Shown: piece after piece, positions 43,361-51,931 of the stretch
Layout: every line of letters begins with the position of its first letter
Position numbering within the stretch: the first letter of the stretch is position 1
Source of the DNA: GCA-2720975 sp964467985
Lineage (GTDB): Bacteria > Planctomycetota > UBA1135 > GCA-002686595
Direction: 5' to 3'
Length of the DNA: 64,000 nt
NCBI GenBank assembly: GCA_964467985.1
Contig: CAYXTP010000014.1
Span: forward strand, 1-64,000
Notes under the pieces: model-generated
The model's input: the letters and a program-made list of their open reading frames with translations, nothing else
What the model was told of the DNA's origin: nothing
Database searches by the model: none
Position numbers and translations under genes: made by a program

Positions 43361-45520
43361 TCAGCGTGCGGAAGCGGCCTCGCCGGTATCCCGAAGCAAG
43401 TGCTCCTGGATGAGACGCCACTCGGTCTGCCTCGCGTGCCAGCGCAGTGCTCCATCGCTGATGCCATGGCGCTGTTGGGGGTAAGCCATCATGCTCCAGT
43501 CGGTTTGCCCAGCACGCTGAAGGGCATAGGCCATCTTCATCATGTTCTGAAAGTGGACGTTGTCGTCCATCACTCCGTGGTGCATGTGCAAGTAACCCTT
43601 CAAGTCCGCAGCTCGCTCCAAGCAAGAAGACAGTTTGTAGCCCTCGGCATTCGCTTGTGGAGTAGACATGTAGCGCTCGGTGTAGATCGTGTCGTACATA
43701 CCCCAGTCGTAGACGCCCCCACCAGCGATGCCCAAGGCGAAACGGTCGGAAGCCAAGAGTGCGTAGGCGGACATGAATCCGCCGTAGCTGTAGCCCGTAA
43801 TTCCCACGCGCTCGCTGTCGGCCCAAGGATTGGCGCACAGCCAGTCCACGCAGTCCACCAGGTCGCTAAGTTCCTTAACACCCAGTTGCTTGTAACACTG
43901 CCCGATCGCCCACTGCCCCTTGCCGCTAGCCGTACGCACGTTGACGCGCATCAAGATCAAGCCCTGTTGGGCGCGAAACTGATCCCAGGCACTCGCGCTC
44001 CAGCGGTTGCGGACGGTAGGAGCGTCCGGTCCAGAGTAGGTGTCAATGAACACCGGGTACGAGCGCGACTCGTCGAAGGGCACTGGCAACATCAAAGCCA
44101 CGTCCAGCGCGGTTCCGTCTTCGGCATCGACTTCGTGTAGCTTCCACTGCGCCAGTTCGGGGCCACCCTCGACAACGGGAGCGGAAGCAGAGCTGAGCAC
44201 CTTCACGATCTCCCCGTTGGCCGCGCAGAGGCGCACCTCTTCGGGTTTCTCTAGCGACGACACGCGATCCAGGAAAAACTCCCTGTTCCCAGAGAAACTA
44301 ATGCTGTGAGACCCGGAACCACGTGTGAGTTCCGCCACCTCGCCGCCACTCAACTTGGATCGGTAGAAATTGCGGTTCACAGCACCCCCAATCGTCGCGC
44401 CGAAGATGATCTCGTCCGCCTCGGGGTCCACGTGCACAATGTTCGTTACGGCCCAGTCACCGGAGGTCACGGCGCCCAAGAGCTTGCCACTTGGCTCGTA
44501 GCGGTAGAGGTGGTTGTAACCCGTCCGTTCACTCTCCCAAAGGAAAGTCGAGTCCCCGATCCAGCGCGCGGGTGGCGGGCGGTTCACCCATGAATCCGCC
44601 GCCTCATGGATCAACAAGTGGTCTGTTCCCTTGCGCGGGTTGTAGGCGCGCAGGTCGCACATCGACTGGATCCGATCTTGCACCATGTAGTGGCAAATCC
44701 CGGCAGGTGTCCAATCCACGCGCACGACAAGGGGTTCCTGCCCCTCGTAGGAAGAAAGATCCGCCCAGCGCACCTTGCCCGTACGTGTGTCGGCGATCCC
44801 GAGCTGGGTCGTCGGGTTGGGGTCGCCCGCCTTGGGGTAGTTCACTTCCTCCGGCTTCACGCGGTGGTTGCCGTCTACGATGTGATCGACGAGCGTGAAG
44901 GAGTGGACAGCGGATTCGTCCAGAGCCAAGAAAGCCACATAGCGACCCTTGGGGGAAAGCCAGAAACCCTTGAATCGGCCCCGGCCATAGACCTCCTCCT
45001 GGTAAACCCAGTCCAATTTGCCATTCAAGAACTCGGGGGTTCCGGTGTCTGTGATTCGCACCAACTTCTTGTTCCCGAGGCTGATCACGTACAAGTCGTT
45101 GTCCTGCACGAAACCCGCAACCGAACCATCGGTCGATTGGCCCAATAACTCCAATGCGCCGAACTCTTCGACAAGACTGCGCTTGAGTTGAGTATTGGAA
45201 AGCCGTTCGGGCCCCTCCTCGGCTTCGGCCTCGGGAGCTGGCTCAGGAGCGCTCTCTTTCAAGGACTTTGGGTCGAGCCAGCGGGCCGCGTCACCACGGC
45301 CGAGTACCACGTGCTGGCCGTCGTGGGCCCAGCGCGCGGGCTGCGCGCTAGCAAAAAAGGAAGGGGCCCGCGCCCGCCCCGACGCCTGCTCCAAGGTCAA
45401 GCCACGTGGAGCGGCTCCGGGCTCCTGGGATTGGGCTCCTGCGAGAGAACTCAGTCCCCCAGCAAGGAGGAGAGTCGAGAGCAGGAAGTTGTTGTCAGAG
45501 AGGCGCTGAAGGGTGATCAC
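43361..45520 (-). CDS. Dipeptidyl-peptidase IV-like serine peptidase (S9B)
   Basis: 719 residues. A signal peptide (LSTLLLAGGLSSLAGAQS) is followed by a beta-propeller (about 60-480), including the DPP IV N-terminal domain blocks YVISLGNKKLVRIT and DWVYQEEVYGR, then the alpha/beta hydrolase domain. The nucleophile is Ser578 in GYSYGGFMS; the catalytic His is in HHGVMDDNVHFQN. The EE motif that grips the substrate N-terminus is in VYQEEVYG. It releases dipeptides from peptides, probably in the periplasm, and belongs to the local set of exported peptidases. Confidence 0.93.
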   Translation of the reverse strand: MITLQRLSDNNFLLSTLLLAGGLSSLAGAQSQEPGAAPRGLTLEQASGRARAPSFFASAQPARWAHDGQHVVLGRGDAARWLDPKSLKESAPEPAPEAEAEEGPERLSNTQLKRSLVEEFGALELLGQSTDGSVAGFVQDNDLYVISLGNKKLVRITDTGTPEFLNGKLDWVYQEEVYGRGRFKGFWLSPKGRYVAFLALDESAVHSFTLVDHIVDGNHRVKPEEVNYPKAGDPNPTTQLGIADTRTGKVRWADLSSYEGQEPLVVRVDWTPAGICHYMVQDRIQSMCDLRAYNPRKGTDHLLIHEAADSWVNRPPPARWIGDSTFLWESERTGYNHLYRYEPSGKLLGAVTSGDWAVTNIVHVDPEADEIIFGATIGGAVNRNFYRSKLSGGEVAELTRGSGSHSISFSGNREFFLDRVSSLEKPEEVRLCAANGEIVKVLSSASAPVVEGGPELAQWKLHEVDAEDGTALDVALMLPVPFDESRSYPVFIDTYSGPDAPTVRNRWSASAWDQFRAQQGLILMRVNVRTASGKGQWAIGQCYKQLGVKELSDLVDCVDWLCANPWADSERVGITGYSYGGFMSAYALLASDRFALGIAGGGVYDWGMYDTIYTERYMSTPQANAEGYKLSSCLERAADLKGYLHMHHGVMDDNVHFQNMMKMAYALQRAGQTDWSMMAYPQQRHGISDGALRWHARQTEWRLIQEHLLRDTGEAASAR

Positions 45521-45601
45521 GGTGAGTCAGGTTGGGGAGAAAGGGCGCTTATCCTAGCACCCCTCCCCTCCACCCGCTGTGACTCAAGCGGCCCTCTGAA
45601 C

Positions 45602-46801
45602 TCAGTTCGATCCCTTGTGCATGCGCTTGAAGTCCTCGAATGAGCCCCCGCCGGATGGCTTCTCGACAGGACCCGATTGGGAGGCATCCGGGGTCGCCAA
45701 CTCGTGGCTGCCAGCGGCAACGGGCGCGCTCGAGACTGTGGAATCACCTGAAAGCAGTGCTCGCAGCCCGTGGCGATCCACAGAGCGATGCAGAGCTTCG
45801 TCCGGACTGACCGTTCCGGATTGCACGAGCTCCAAGAGAGAGTCGTTCAGGAGGCGCATGCCGGCCTTGCCCCCCATCTGCATCTGCGAAGCGATTTGGT
45901 GCGCTTTGCCCTCGCGAATCAGACTGGCCACACCCATGTTGACCAGCAGGATCTCCAAGGCCGCGGTGCGGCCGCCCCCGATTTTCTTGCACAGGGTCTG
46001 GGCCACGACGCCCTTGAGCGAGGCCGAGAGCATGGCTCGGATTTGATTCTGACGGTAGCCGGTGAACTGATCGATGATGCGGTCGACCGTGCTGGCTGCT
46101 GTGGCTGTGTGCAGAGTGCCAAAGACTAGGTGCCCGGTCTCGGCGGTCTCCAAGGCGATTTCGATCGTCTCAAGGTCCCGCAACTCTCCCACGAGAACCA
46201 CGTCCGGGTCCTCGCGCAGGGCTGCACGCAAGGCGTGCTTGAAACTCTGCGTGTGCGTTCCGACTTCGCGCTGGTTCACCAGGCAGCGGCGATCGGGGTG
46301 CACGAATTCGATCGGATCCTCAATGGTGACGATGTGCTCATTGCGAGTCGCATTGATGTGGTCGATCATCGCAGCGAGAGTCGTGGACTTGCCACTGCCC
46401 GTCGGTCCAGTCACCAATACGAGCCCTTTCGAAAGGCTGCAGAGGTCGATGACCGCAGGCGGTATCCCGAGTTTCTCGGCGGTCAGGATTTCGGCCGGAA
46501 TCTGGCGGAACACACCTCCAGGCCCGTTGTTGTCTTCGAACAGGTTGGCGCGGAAGCGCGCAAGACCTGGGAGTTCGTAGGCGAAGTCCGTGTCGTGGAC
46601 CAACTCGAATTGTTCGGCGTTCTCACTGGGGGTGATCTCGAGGAGGATTTGGCGCATCTGCTCAGGACTGATCGCCTCGCATTCCTCAATGGGGTGCATT
46701 TCGCCGTCAAGACGCAGGACGGGCTTGCGACCTGAGGTCATGTGCAAGTCCGAGGCGCCCACCTCGACCATCCGATTGAATAGAGAATCCAGCCACGCCA
46801 T
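45602..46801 (-). CDS. pilT: Type IV pilus retraction ATPase PilT
   Basis: A 399-residue hexameric secretion ATPase that powers pilus retraction (twitching). Seen: GASDLHMTSGRKPVLR, Walker A GPTGSGKST at 132-140, the Asp box TIEDPIEFVH, Walker B VLVGELRDLET, and the His box TGHLVFGTLHTATA. The AIRNLIRE-type C-terminal motif is partly changed (VASLIREGKAHQI). The last 60 residues are a Ser/Pro/Gly-rich tail longer than usual. No other pilus gene lies here, which is common for pilT. Confidence 0.95.
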   Translation of the reverse strand: MAWLDSLFNRMVEVGASDLHMTSGRKPVLRLDGEMHPIEECEAISPEQMRQILLEITPSENAEQFELVHDTDFAYELPGLARFRANLFEDNNGPGGVFRQIPAEILTAEKLGIPPAVIDLCSLSKGLVLVTGPTGSGKSTTLAAMIDHINATRNEHIVTIEDPIEFVHPDRRCLVNQREVGTHTQSFKHALRAALREDPDVVLVGELRDLETIEIALETAETGHLVFGTLHTATAASTVDRIIDQFTGYRQNQIRAMLSASLKGVVAQTLCKKIGGGRTAALEILLVNMGVASLIREGKAHQIASQMQMGGKAGMRLLNDSLLELVQSGTVSPDEALHRSVDRHGLRALLSGDSTVSSAPVAAGSHELATPDASQSGPVEKPSGGGSFEDFKRMHKGSN

Positions 46802-46968
46802 GCCTCAATCTCCCTCTGCTGACTAGGGGCCAAGGGCCCCGTGAACGCTTGTTGTGGACCGCCGGCGACGGTCCTCGATGTCCCTACTAATCGGCACCAG
46901 AGCGAGGGGACTGGAGACAAGCCGCGTGGGCCCGACCAAAGCCCCTACGGCGCCCCCAAGAATGGCCC

Positions 46969-48477
46969 CTAGGCTTCACTTTCCTGCTCAAACTGGCCCC
47001 AGACCTCTTCCGGGGGTGCGGGCGTAGCCAGACTGACCAGGATCAGGGCCAGGATCGACAAGCCCGCAGCGGGGAAAGTCGGTTCCTGGAGAATGGGATT
47101 CCAGTCTCCCATCCGGTCGTCCAAGACGAACTTCCAGATCAACGTCACGCCAGCGCCCGTCAGGATCGAAGCCACAGCACCCTGAGTCGTCGCCCGCTTC
47201 CACAGGAAGGCAGCCAACAGGGAGGGTGTGATCGAAGCCCCGTAGATCAAGTACGCCGTGTAGGCCGCCGCCAGCACGGTGGGGAATTGATCCACGAGCA
47301 GGTAGGCAGCGCCACCCAAGGCCAGGACCAACGTCCGACTGACGAAGACCACGCGCGCCTCAGATGCCTTGGGGTCGATATATCGCTGGTAGACGTCGCG
47401 GGTCAGGTTGGTGGCTGGGATCAAGAGAAACGAGTCCGCCGTGGAGACGATGACGGCCATCATCGTGGCCACCAGGATCATGCCCAGGAACATGGGTGTG
47501 AGGTTCAGCGCCAGGGTGGGAACAATGAACTCCGTGGCGTCCTTCCCCTGCGCCGCAAGGTCGGGGATCAGTCCTTGCTCGGCGGCCACCGACCCGGCCA
47601 ACCCCAGGAATGAGATGCAGGATTCCAAGAAAGCCACGCCTACAACCCAAAACAGGATGGCCTTGCGTGCCGACCCGCCGTCCTTGGCACTGAAGATTCG
47701 CTGATACATGTTCGCGTCCCCCAGCAAGAGCAGCATTGTGGGCACGGCGAGGCTGAGGGCGATAATGGGGCCCGAAGCGCCCGAGTCGGACTCCGCTGCC
47801 CAGTGGCCGAAGAGATCGAGTTTGCCCGCGGCCTCGGCCGAGGCCAGGACTTCATCGAGTCCACCCACGTTCCAAACCAAGTAGACGAGGGTGGCGACGC
47901 ACCCGATGCTCATGAGCACGCCATTGACCACGTCCGTGTAGACCACGGACAGCATGCCCGCCAACACCGTGTAGAGGATCGCGAAGACGGCCGTGATGAT
48001 GATGCCCGACTGCGCGCTGATTTCTCCCTCGGTCACGATGGAGAGCACGCGTCCGCCACCCTTGAATTGGTACGAGACGATGGTCAAGTAGGCGATGACG
48101 GTCGTGATCGTCGCCAGCGTGGCAGCCGTCTTCCCGTAGCGAGCCTGGAAAATGTCGGGCACCGTGACCTTGCCAAAGTTGCGAATTCGCCTGGCGATGA
48201 AGAACACCATGCAAATCCCGGCCCAGGCACCCACGTTGGACCACAGGGCCGAGGGTCCGTTGCGGTAGCCGAGACCGGCTCCGGCAAACATCGAACCGCT
48301 GCCAATCCAGGTGGCGAGCAGCGTACCGACGAGGATGTACCAAGGCAGGGAACGCCCGGCCACCATGAAGTCCTCGCTGTCCTCGACCGCCTTGGCCTTG
48401 TAGATCCCGACCCCCACGAGGGCCAGCAGGTACACGCCGATGGAGAGCAGGTAGGGGTCGGAGAACAGATCGAGCAT
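46969..48477 (-). CDS. Sodium:solute symporter (SSS family)
   Basis: 502 residues with 13-14 membrane helices. Typical SSS features: YLLALVGVGIYKAK, ATWIGSGSMFAGAGLGYRNG in helix 2, FQARYGKTAATLATI, and the family signature near SFLLIPATNLTRDVYQRY. The substrate is uncertain; the family carries amino acids, sugars, pantothenate, proline or small organic acids with sodium. It stands near several exported peptidases, so uptake of released products is possible but not shown. An 86-base region separates it from the divergent gene at 48564. Confidence 0.92.
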   Translation of the reverse strand: MLDLFSDPYLLSIGVYLLALVGVGIYKAKAVEDSEDFMVAGRSLPWYILVGTLLATWIGSGSMFAGAGLGYRNGPSALWSNVGAWAGICMVFFIARRIRNFGKVTVPDIFQARYGKTAATLATITTVIAYLTIVSYQFKGGGRVLSIVTEGEISAQSGIIITAVFAILYTVLAGMLSVVYTDVVNGVLMSIGCVATLVYLVWNVGGLDEVLASAEAAGKLDLFGHWAAESDSGASGPIIALSLAVPTMLLLLGDANMYQRIFSAKDGGSARKAILFWVVGVAFLESCISFLGLAGSVAAEQGLIPDLAAQGKDATEFIVPTLALNLTPMFLGMILVATMMAVIVSTADSFLLIPATNLTRDVYQRYIDPKASEARVVFVSRTLVLALGGAAYLLVDQFPTVLAAAYTAYLIYGASITPSLLAAFLWKRATTQGAVASILTGAGVTLIWKFVLDDRMGDWNPILQEPTFPAAGLSILALILVSLATPAPPEEVWGQFEQESEA

Positions 48478-48563
48478 GGATGTAAGGTGGGCCGGCAGGG
48501 GACGGGCGAAGCAGAAGTGTAGCGGGGGAGCACTGCAGCCCGCGAGAAACTACCCTCAGGGCC

Positions 48564-49154
48564 ATGGATCGATGGGTACAGCGGGGCCGGGATGAGTGGC
48601 GGAGGGCGCGGGACTTCGGCTGCCTGTGTGATCTGGGCGCGCGCTTCTTGGTGGGCGACTTGGGGTACTTTCCGGGCTGGGCTGTGGCAGAAACAGACGA
48701 GGAGAGCGATGGCATACAGCAGGTGCTGGTGGACCTGAACCGGGCCGGGTTTCTGACACTGGCCTCCGGCCGGGGCGATCCGGATCGAGCTGGGGAAGAT
48801 GGCCGAACCGAGCGCAGGCGGGCGTTCGTGTTGGGCTTCGCCAGCGACCCGATGCTGATTCGATTGCGCGACCTGGGTGACGAAGTCTGGATCAGAGATT
48901 TTGGTGCCCGCGAGCAGGGCGGTGAGCCCCTCCCGGTCGGTCTGCGGGCGAATGAGGTGTTCCTGCAGGTGGGCGAAGGGGCTGGAGAATTGGAGTTGGA
49001 GATTTTCGCGGCGGACGTCGGTGAGCAGGCGTTGCGTGACCTCGAGCAGCGGCGCTACGTGATCCTAGTCGGGCTGGACTGGGGTCAAGATGGCTCTTTT
49101 TGGAGCGCACTTGCAGACGTGGCGCGCAGCAAAGACCGAGGACAATCCGCCTAG
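48564..49154 (+). CDS. Hypothetical soluble protein, DUF6919-like
   Basis: 196 residues: MDRWVQRGRDEWRRARDFGC, then FLVGDLGYFPGWAV, DEESDGIQQVLVDLNRAGFLTLASGRGDP and an acidic middle, ending in YVILVGLDWGQDGSFWSALA. The pattern WRRAR...FLxGxLGxxPG...DEE...L..LNRAGFLT resembles the DUF6919 family known from actinobacteria, from memory only. No catalytic residues are known for it. No membrane segment. Function unknown. Confidence 0.6.
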   Translation: MDRWVQRGRDEWRRARDFGCLCDLGARFLVGDLGYFPGWAVAETDEESDGIQQVLVDLNRAGFLTLASGRGDPDRAGEDGRTERRRAFVLGFASDPMLIRLRDLGDEVWIRDFGAREQGGEPLPVGLRANEVFLQVGEGAGELELEIFAADVGEQALRDLEQRRYVILVGLDWGQDGSFWSALADVARSKDRGQSA

Positions 49155-49243
49155 CCACCCGATGTCTGGCGCGATCCCGAGACGCGGCCCAGGCTCACAG
49201 TTCGTCTGCAAGCTCGTAATGGCTTAGGCTCAACCACCGAACT

Positions 49244-50197
49244 ATGACCACATCCCAAGCAGCAACGCCGGCTGGAGTCCCCTCTGGCGCGCGCCCCATT
49301 CTGATCATTGCCGCCTGCTGGGTCGCCGCCGGAGCGCTCTTCAAGCTCTTCGCTGGAACCCCGGCGGACTTACCGCCGACCATTCAAGACTTCCCCCTGC
49401 TACGTCCCGCCTGGAGTTTCCGCTTGGCGATCGGGATTGAGTTGTCGATTGTGATGCTGGCCTTCTTGCGTCCGCACTGGGGAGCAAAATTGCTCATCGC
49501 CATGTTTGTTGCCTTTGACTTGCTGCTGCTGCAGATGATGCAGAGCGGCGACGCGAGCTGCGGTTGTTTTGGGTCCAAGGTCCCTATCGAGCCTTGGCTG
49601 ATGATGCTGATCGACTCGACATTGCTCGCCGGGTTGCTGCTTTGCCGCAGTTGGAAGGTGGGACCTGATCAAAAACCAGGCCTGTCGAAATTGTTGCCGC
49701 TCTTCGCCATCGTGGGCATTTACCCCTGGTTCAAGTTCACCGAAGCGCAGGTCACGCGGACCGTCGATGCCGAGTCAGGGGAAGAAACGCTGAGTGTCGA
49801 TACGACCGGCGCCGATTGGGCGCACTTCATCGTTTCGGACTGGGAAGGCGAGATGATTCACGACCTGGATCTGATCGGGTTCCTAGAGGATCCCAGTGTT
49901 GTGGACCAGTTTCCGCCGCCGGCGCATGTAATCCTCTACCGCCGCTCCTGCGAGCACTGCAAAGAGCATTTCGAACAGTTGCTTGTGACGCCCATCGTCG
50001 ACCGACCCGTGATTCTGATCGAAATCCCCGAAAACGAGGGAGACGAGGTCACGGACGTGGTTAGCGCGGTCAAGCCTCAGGCGTTCATGGAACTGCGGCT
50101 GAAGCCCCTGGGAAGGGGCTACGGGATCACGACGCCCGTGACGTTCGACGTGGACGACTTGTTCATGGTGCAGAACGTGCAAGAGCACAAGGAATAG
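49244..50197 (+). CDS. MauE-like membrane protein with C-terminal CxxC thioredoxin-like domain
   Basis: 317 residues. The first 165 hold about four membrane helices (ILIIAACWVAAGALFKLFAG, LAIGIELSIVMLAFL, LLIAMFVAFDLLLLQMM, LLPLFAIVGIYPWF) with a CGCFGSKVPIEPWLMMLIDS segment typical of the MauE/DoxX-like redox proteins. Residues 215-317 look like a thioredoxin fold, with VILYRRSCEHCKEHFEQLL (CEHC) as the active site. The fusion suggests disulfide formation or transfer across the membrane. The exact role is not known. Confidence 0.75.
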   Translation: MTTSQAATPAGVPSGARPILIIAACWVAAGALFKLFAGTPADLPPTIQDFPLLRPAWSFRLAIGIELSIVMLAFLRPHWGAKLLIAMFVAFDLLLLQMMQSGDASCGCFGSKVPIEPWLMMLIDSTLLAGLLLCRSWKVGPDQKPGLSKLLPLFAIVGIYPWFKFTEAQVTRTVDAESGEETLSVDTTGADWAHFIVSDWEGEMIHDLDLIGFLEDPSVVDQFPPPAHVILYRRSCEHCKEHFEQLLVTPIVDRPVILIEIPENEGDEVTDVVSAVKPQAFMELRLKPLGRGYGITTPVTFDVDDLFMVQNVQEHKE

Positions 50198-50335
50198 GCG
50201 ACTGGGGGAGGCAACCTTGAGGGTCTGAGCCCTTCTCACTTGTCCGGAGGCTTCTGGCGCGACTAGGATCGCCAGCTGTCCACTATCCGCCGAGCGCGGA
50301 AGGTCGCGCTCACATCCCCTGCGAGGAGTTCCACC

Positions 50336-50899
50336 GTGGTTGCACTCTCCAGTCTCTGGCTGCCCATCTTGTTGGCCTCCCTGGCCGTCTTCTTCCTCTC
50401 ATTCGTGCTGCACATGGTGGCCACCTACCACCTGACGGACTACGCCCCGCTGGCTGACGAAGACGGCGTTCGGGATGCCCTGCGGGCGGCGGGCGTTGGC
50501 GCAGGCCAATACTCATTCCCCCACTGCGGTACGCACGAGACCCTGAAATCCCAAGCCTTCCAGAGTGCCTGGGCCCAAGGCCCGACGGGCATGCTGACTA
50601 TTTTTCCCCCGGGTCCCATGACCATGGGCAAGAGCCTGAATCGATGGTTCGCAATGACCCTGTTCGTCTCGTGTGTGGCGGCCTGGATTGCCGGACTTGT
50701 GCTTGGGCCGGGATCAGACTGGAAGCTAGTGGTCAAGATCACGGGCACGGTCGCATTCATGTCGTACGGATGTGGGGAACTCACAGGCCCCATCTGGAAG
50801 GGCAGCACCTGGAGCTCCTGCTTCAAGGCACTCTTTGACGCGGCCCTGTACGCGGTCGCCACGGCCCTGGTGTTTAGGTTCTTCTGGCCGGAAGCCTGA
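50336..50899 (+). CDS. Integral membrane hypothetical protein
   Basis: 187 residues from a GTG that follows GAGGAG by 8 bases, one of the better ribosome-binding sites here. Four likely membrane segments: SLWLPILLASLAVFFLSFVL, WFAMTLFVSCVAAWIAGLVL, a weaker one at ITGTVAFMSYG, and FDAALYAVATALVFRFFW. A polar loop between the first two contains QYSFPHCGTHETLK and GPTGMLTIFPPGPM. No family is recognised with certainty; similar four-helix proteins occur widely in planctomycetes and proteobacteria. Confidence 0.75.
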   Translation: MVALSSLWLPILLASLAVFFLSFVLHMVATYHLTDYAPLADEDGVRDALRAAGVGAGQYSFPHCGTHETLKSQAFQSAWAQGPTGMLTIFPPGPMTMGKSLNRWFAMTLFVSCVAAWIAGLVLGPGSDWKLVVKITGTVAFMSYGCGELTGPIWKGSTWSSCFKALFDAALYAVATALVFRFFWPEA

Positions 50900-50941
50900 T
50901 CGAGAGCCACTCTGACCCTCTTGCCAGCGTTACTGCCAGCG

Positions 50942-51835
50942 TTACTTCTCGGACACGAGGTAGGCCAACCAGGCGTCGCAGTTCTCGCCCACGGGATCGG
51001 GGCTGAAGACCCCGTCACCTTGACTCTCGTCGTCTGGGTCGGTGCCCTCAAAGTAGGTCGTCACCTTCGTGAAACCCGCATCCAGCAGGATGTCACGCAA
51101 CTCAGTCAAGTGCCAGAAGCGCCAGTCGTAGGTGAAGGCGTCGGTCATTTCCGAACCATCGCGGAAACGAAAGTGGATCGAGCACTGATAGCGTCCCGTG
51201 CCAGGCTCCCAGCTCTTTTGGTCCCAGATGTAGTCGAAGGCGCCGTCGATGTCGCGCACCTCTTCCATCTCGTTGAGAGCCTCCGGTCCCCCGTAGAGGT
51301 CCATTACCAGAATGCCGTCGTCGGCCAGGTCCTCGTGGGCTGAGCGCAGATAGCCCAGCAATTCGGCGCGCTCCTTGAATCCCCAATAGGAGAAGTTGGC
51401 CGCGATCGTCACGTCGGGCGCCTTGTCCGCCGGGCTGCGCACATCCTTCAGGTGCCAGGTCATGCGCGCGTCTCGATCTTCGACCCTGTTGAAGTTGTTG
51501 TTCTTGCCCCACTTCATCGGATCGGGGTCAAGGTCGAACCCCTCGACGGTGTTCTGGGGATCGCGGCCCAGAAATTCCGCGGCGAGGTTGGCGGTGCCAC
51601 AGAAGTCTTCTCGTAGGTGCCGGGGTTTCTTTCCGCGCAAGGCCTCGTACGCATCAGTCAAGAAGTCCACGTCCGTCTCAGGCGAGTTCACTGAGCGCTG
51701 GTAGAGATCAAAATGACAGGCCGTGCCCGCCGACAGGCGCCGGTCTTTCTTGCGCGCGGGCCGACGGTCGGAATTTCCATCGGAGGTCGAGCTCTCCTTA
51801 TGAATGTGCGTCTTGTTCTTCGTGCTGCTGGCCAT
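50942..51835 (-). CDS. SAM-dependent methyltransferase (class I)
   Basis: 297 residues. A charged, Lys/Arg-rich N-terminus (about 1-45) precedes the methyltransferase core. DFCGTANLAAEFLGRDPQNTVEGFDLDPDPMKWG gives motif I and the acidic end of strand 2; VTIAANFSYWGFKERAELLGYL and DDGILVMDLYGGPEA are motifs II and III. The FSYW motif is in place of the usual catalytic NPPY-like site, so small-molecule O- or N-methylation is likely. Substrate unknown. Confidence 0.87.
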   Translation of the reverse strand: MASSTKNKTHIHKESSTSDGNSDRRPARKKDRRLSAGTACHFDLYQRSVNSPETDVDFLTDAYEALRGKKPRHLREDFCGTANLAAEFLGRDPQNTVEGFDLDPDPMKWGKNNNFNRVEDRDARMTWHLKDVRSPADKAPDVTIAANFSYWGFKERAELLGYLRSAHEDLADDGILVMDLYGGPEALNEMEEVRDIDGAFDYIWDQKSWEPGTGRYQCSIHFRFRDGSEMTDAFTYDWRFWHLTELRDILLDAGFTKVTTYFEGTDPDDESQGDGVFSPDPVGENCDAWLAYLVSEK

Positions 51836-51931
51836 GGGATGGGATTCGGTAGCGGTTCAGTGGCAAGTTCGGACGACGATCTTAGCGAGCACTTGAGCCC
51901 CTGGAAACAAGATCGGGGTCCCTCCCGGAAA

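Noticed and set aside
50921..51343. Plus-strand frame after the membrane protein at 50336, opposite the methyltransferase
   Set aside because: It overlaps the intact methyltransferase throughout; the short direct repeat GCCAGCGTTACT near its start is only a two-copy slip.
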